From contig CANRKN010000046.1 of the NCBI GenBank assembly GCA_947631215.1, forward strand, positions 1-14,846: 14,846 nt of DNA, in the 5' to 3' direction. The DNA comes from an uncultured Oscillospiraceae bacterium. Its GTDB lineage: Bacteria > Bacillota_A > Clostridia > Oscillospirales > Oscillospiraceae. Below the pieces are notes generated by a model. It did not search any database. It was not told where the DNA came from and saw only the letters and a program-made list of their open reading frames with translations. The translations under genes and the position numbers were made by a program. Position 1 is the first letter of the stretch. Each line of letters starts with the position of its first letter. Below are positions 14,792 to 14,846 of the stretch, piece by piece.

Positions 14792-14804
14792 GTATCGTTG
14801 ATAC
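14792..14804. promoter_or_regulatory. Small palindrome upstream of the SLH-protein gene
   Basis: GTATC-GTT-GATAC. A second GTATCGT occurs at 14833-14839. The minus strand at 14846-14841 reads TATAAT and could be the -10 element at the window edge, which would put the palindrome in the leader. This is tentative. Confidence 0.3.
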
Positions 14805-14846
14805 CCCGCCAAGCTGATGCCTATAATGCAAGGTATCGTAATTATA

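Overview
The window looks like a chromosomal segment from a high-GC, anaerobic, gut-type Clostridia, probably Oscillospiraceae-like (Flavonifractor/Oscillibacter/Intestinimonas type). That placement is inferred from gene content: a flavodiiron protein, a butyryl-CoA-dehydrogenase-type enzyme, a PFL/ACT pair, a CIRCE-controlled Hsp20, strong AGGAGG ribosome sites, and an S-layer-homology protein. No rRNA or tRNA is present to fix the taxon.

Layout. (1) 40-3330, minus strand: an operon with a TTGACA/TAAAAT promoter. It encodes a three-part fusion (acyl-CoA dehydrogenase, ETF-alpha FAD domain, rubredoxin) and, 21 bp later, a flavodiiron protein. It reads as one electron line from acyl-CoA through FAD and rubredoxin to O2 (or NO). 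(2) 3370-3955, minus: an Hsp20 gene with a strong terminator, a perfect CIRCE operator and a second 13-bp-arm palindrome in its promoter region. (3) 4015-5040, plus: a sugar-phosphate-type nucleotidyltransferase with its own promoter and terminator. (4) 5045-7433, minus: trmO, an ACT-domain gene and a PFL-family gene, with an extended -10 promoter in front. (5) 7554-7766, plus: a small DUF378 membrane protein.

(6) 7767-8643: about 880 bp without a convincing gene but rich in structure. It holds a long imperfect hairpin, a 17-bp terminator stem, three diverged direct repeats spaced about 176 bp apart whose hairpins are kept by different base pairs, and a nested 79-nt hairpin. This is the least explained stretch of the window.

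(7) 8644-13008, minus: an accessory block of visibly lower GC. It holds an XRE repressor, a cysteine-rich KTR protein typical of Firmicute mobile elements, and a tightly packed five-gene ABC-2 exporter operon (lipoprotein, two permeases, ATPase, membrane-anchored protein). The ATPase reading frame is broken between Walker A and the signature motif. (8) 13129-14846, minus: a secreted S-layer-homology protein with a downstream hairpin terminator.

Main points for follow-up: the ACAD/ETF/rubredoxin-flavodiiron operon, the three structured repeats, the double operator at hsp20, and the frameshifted transporter.
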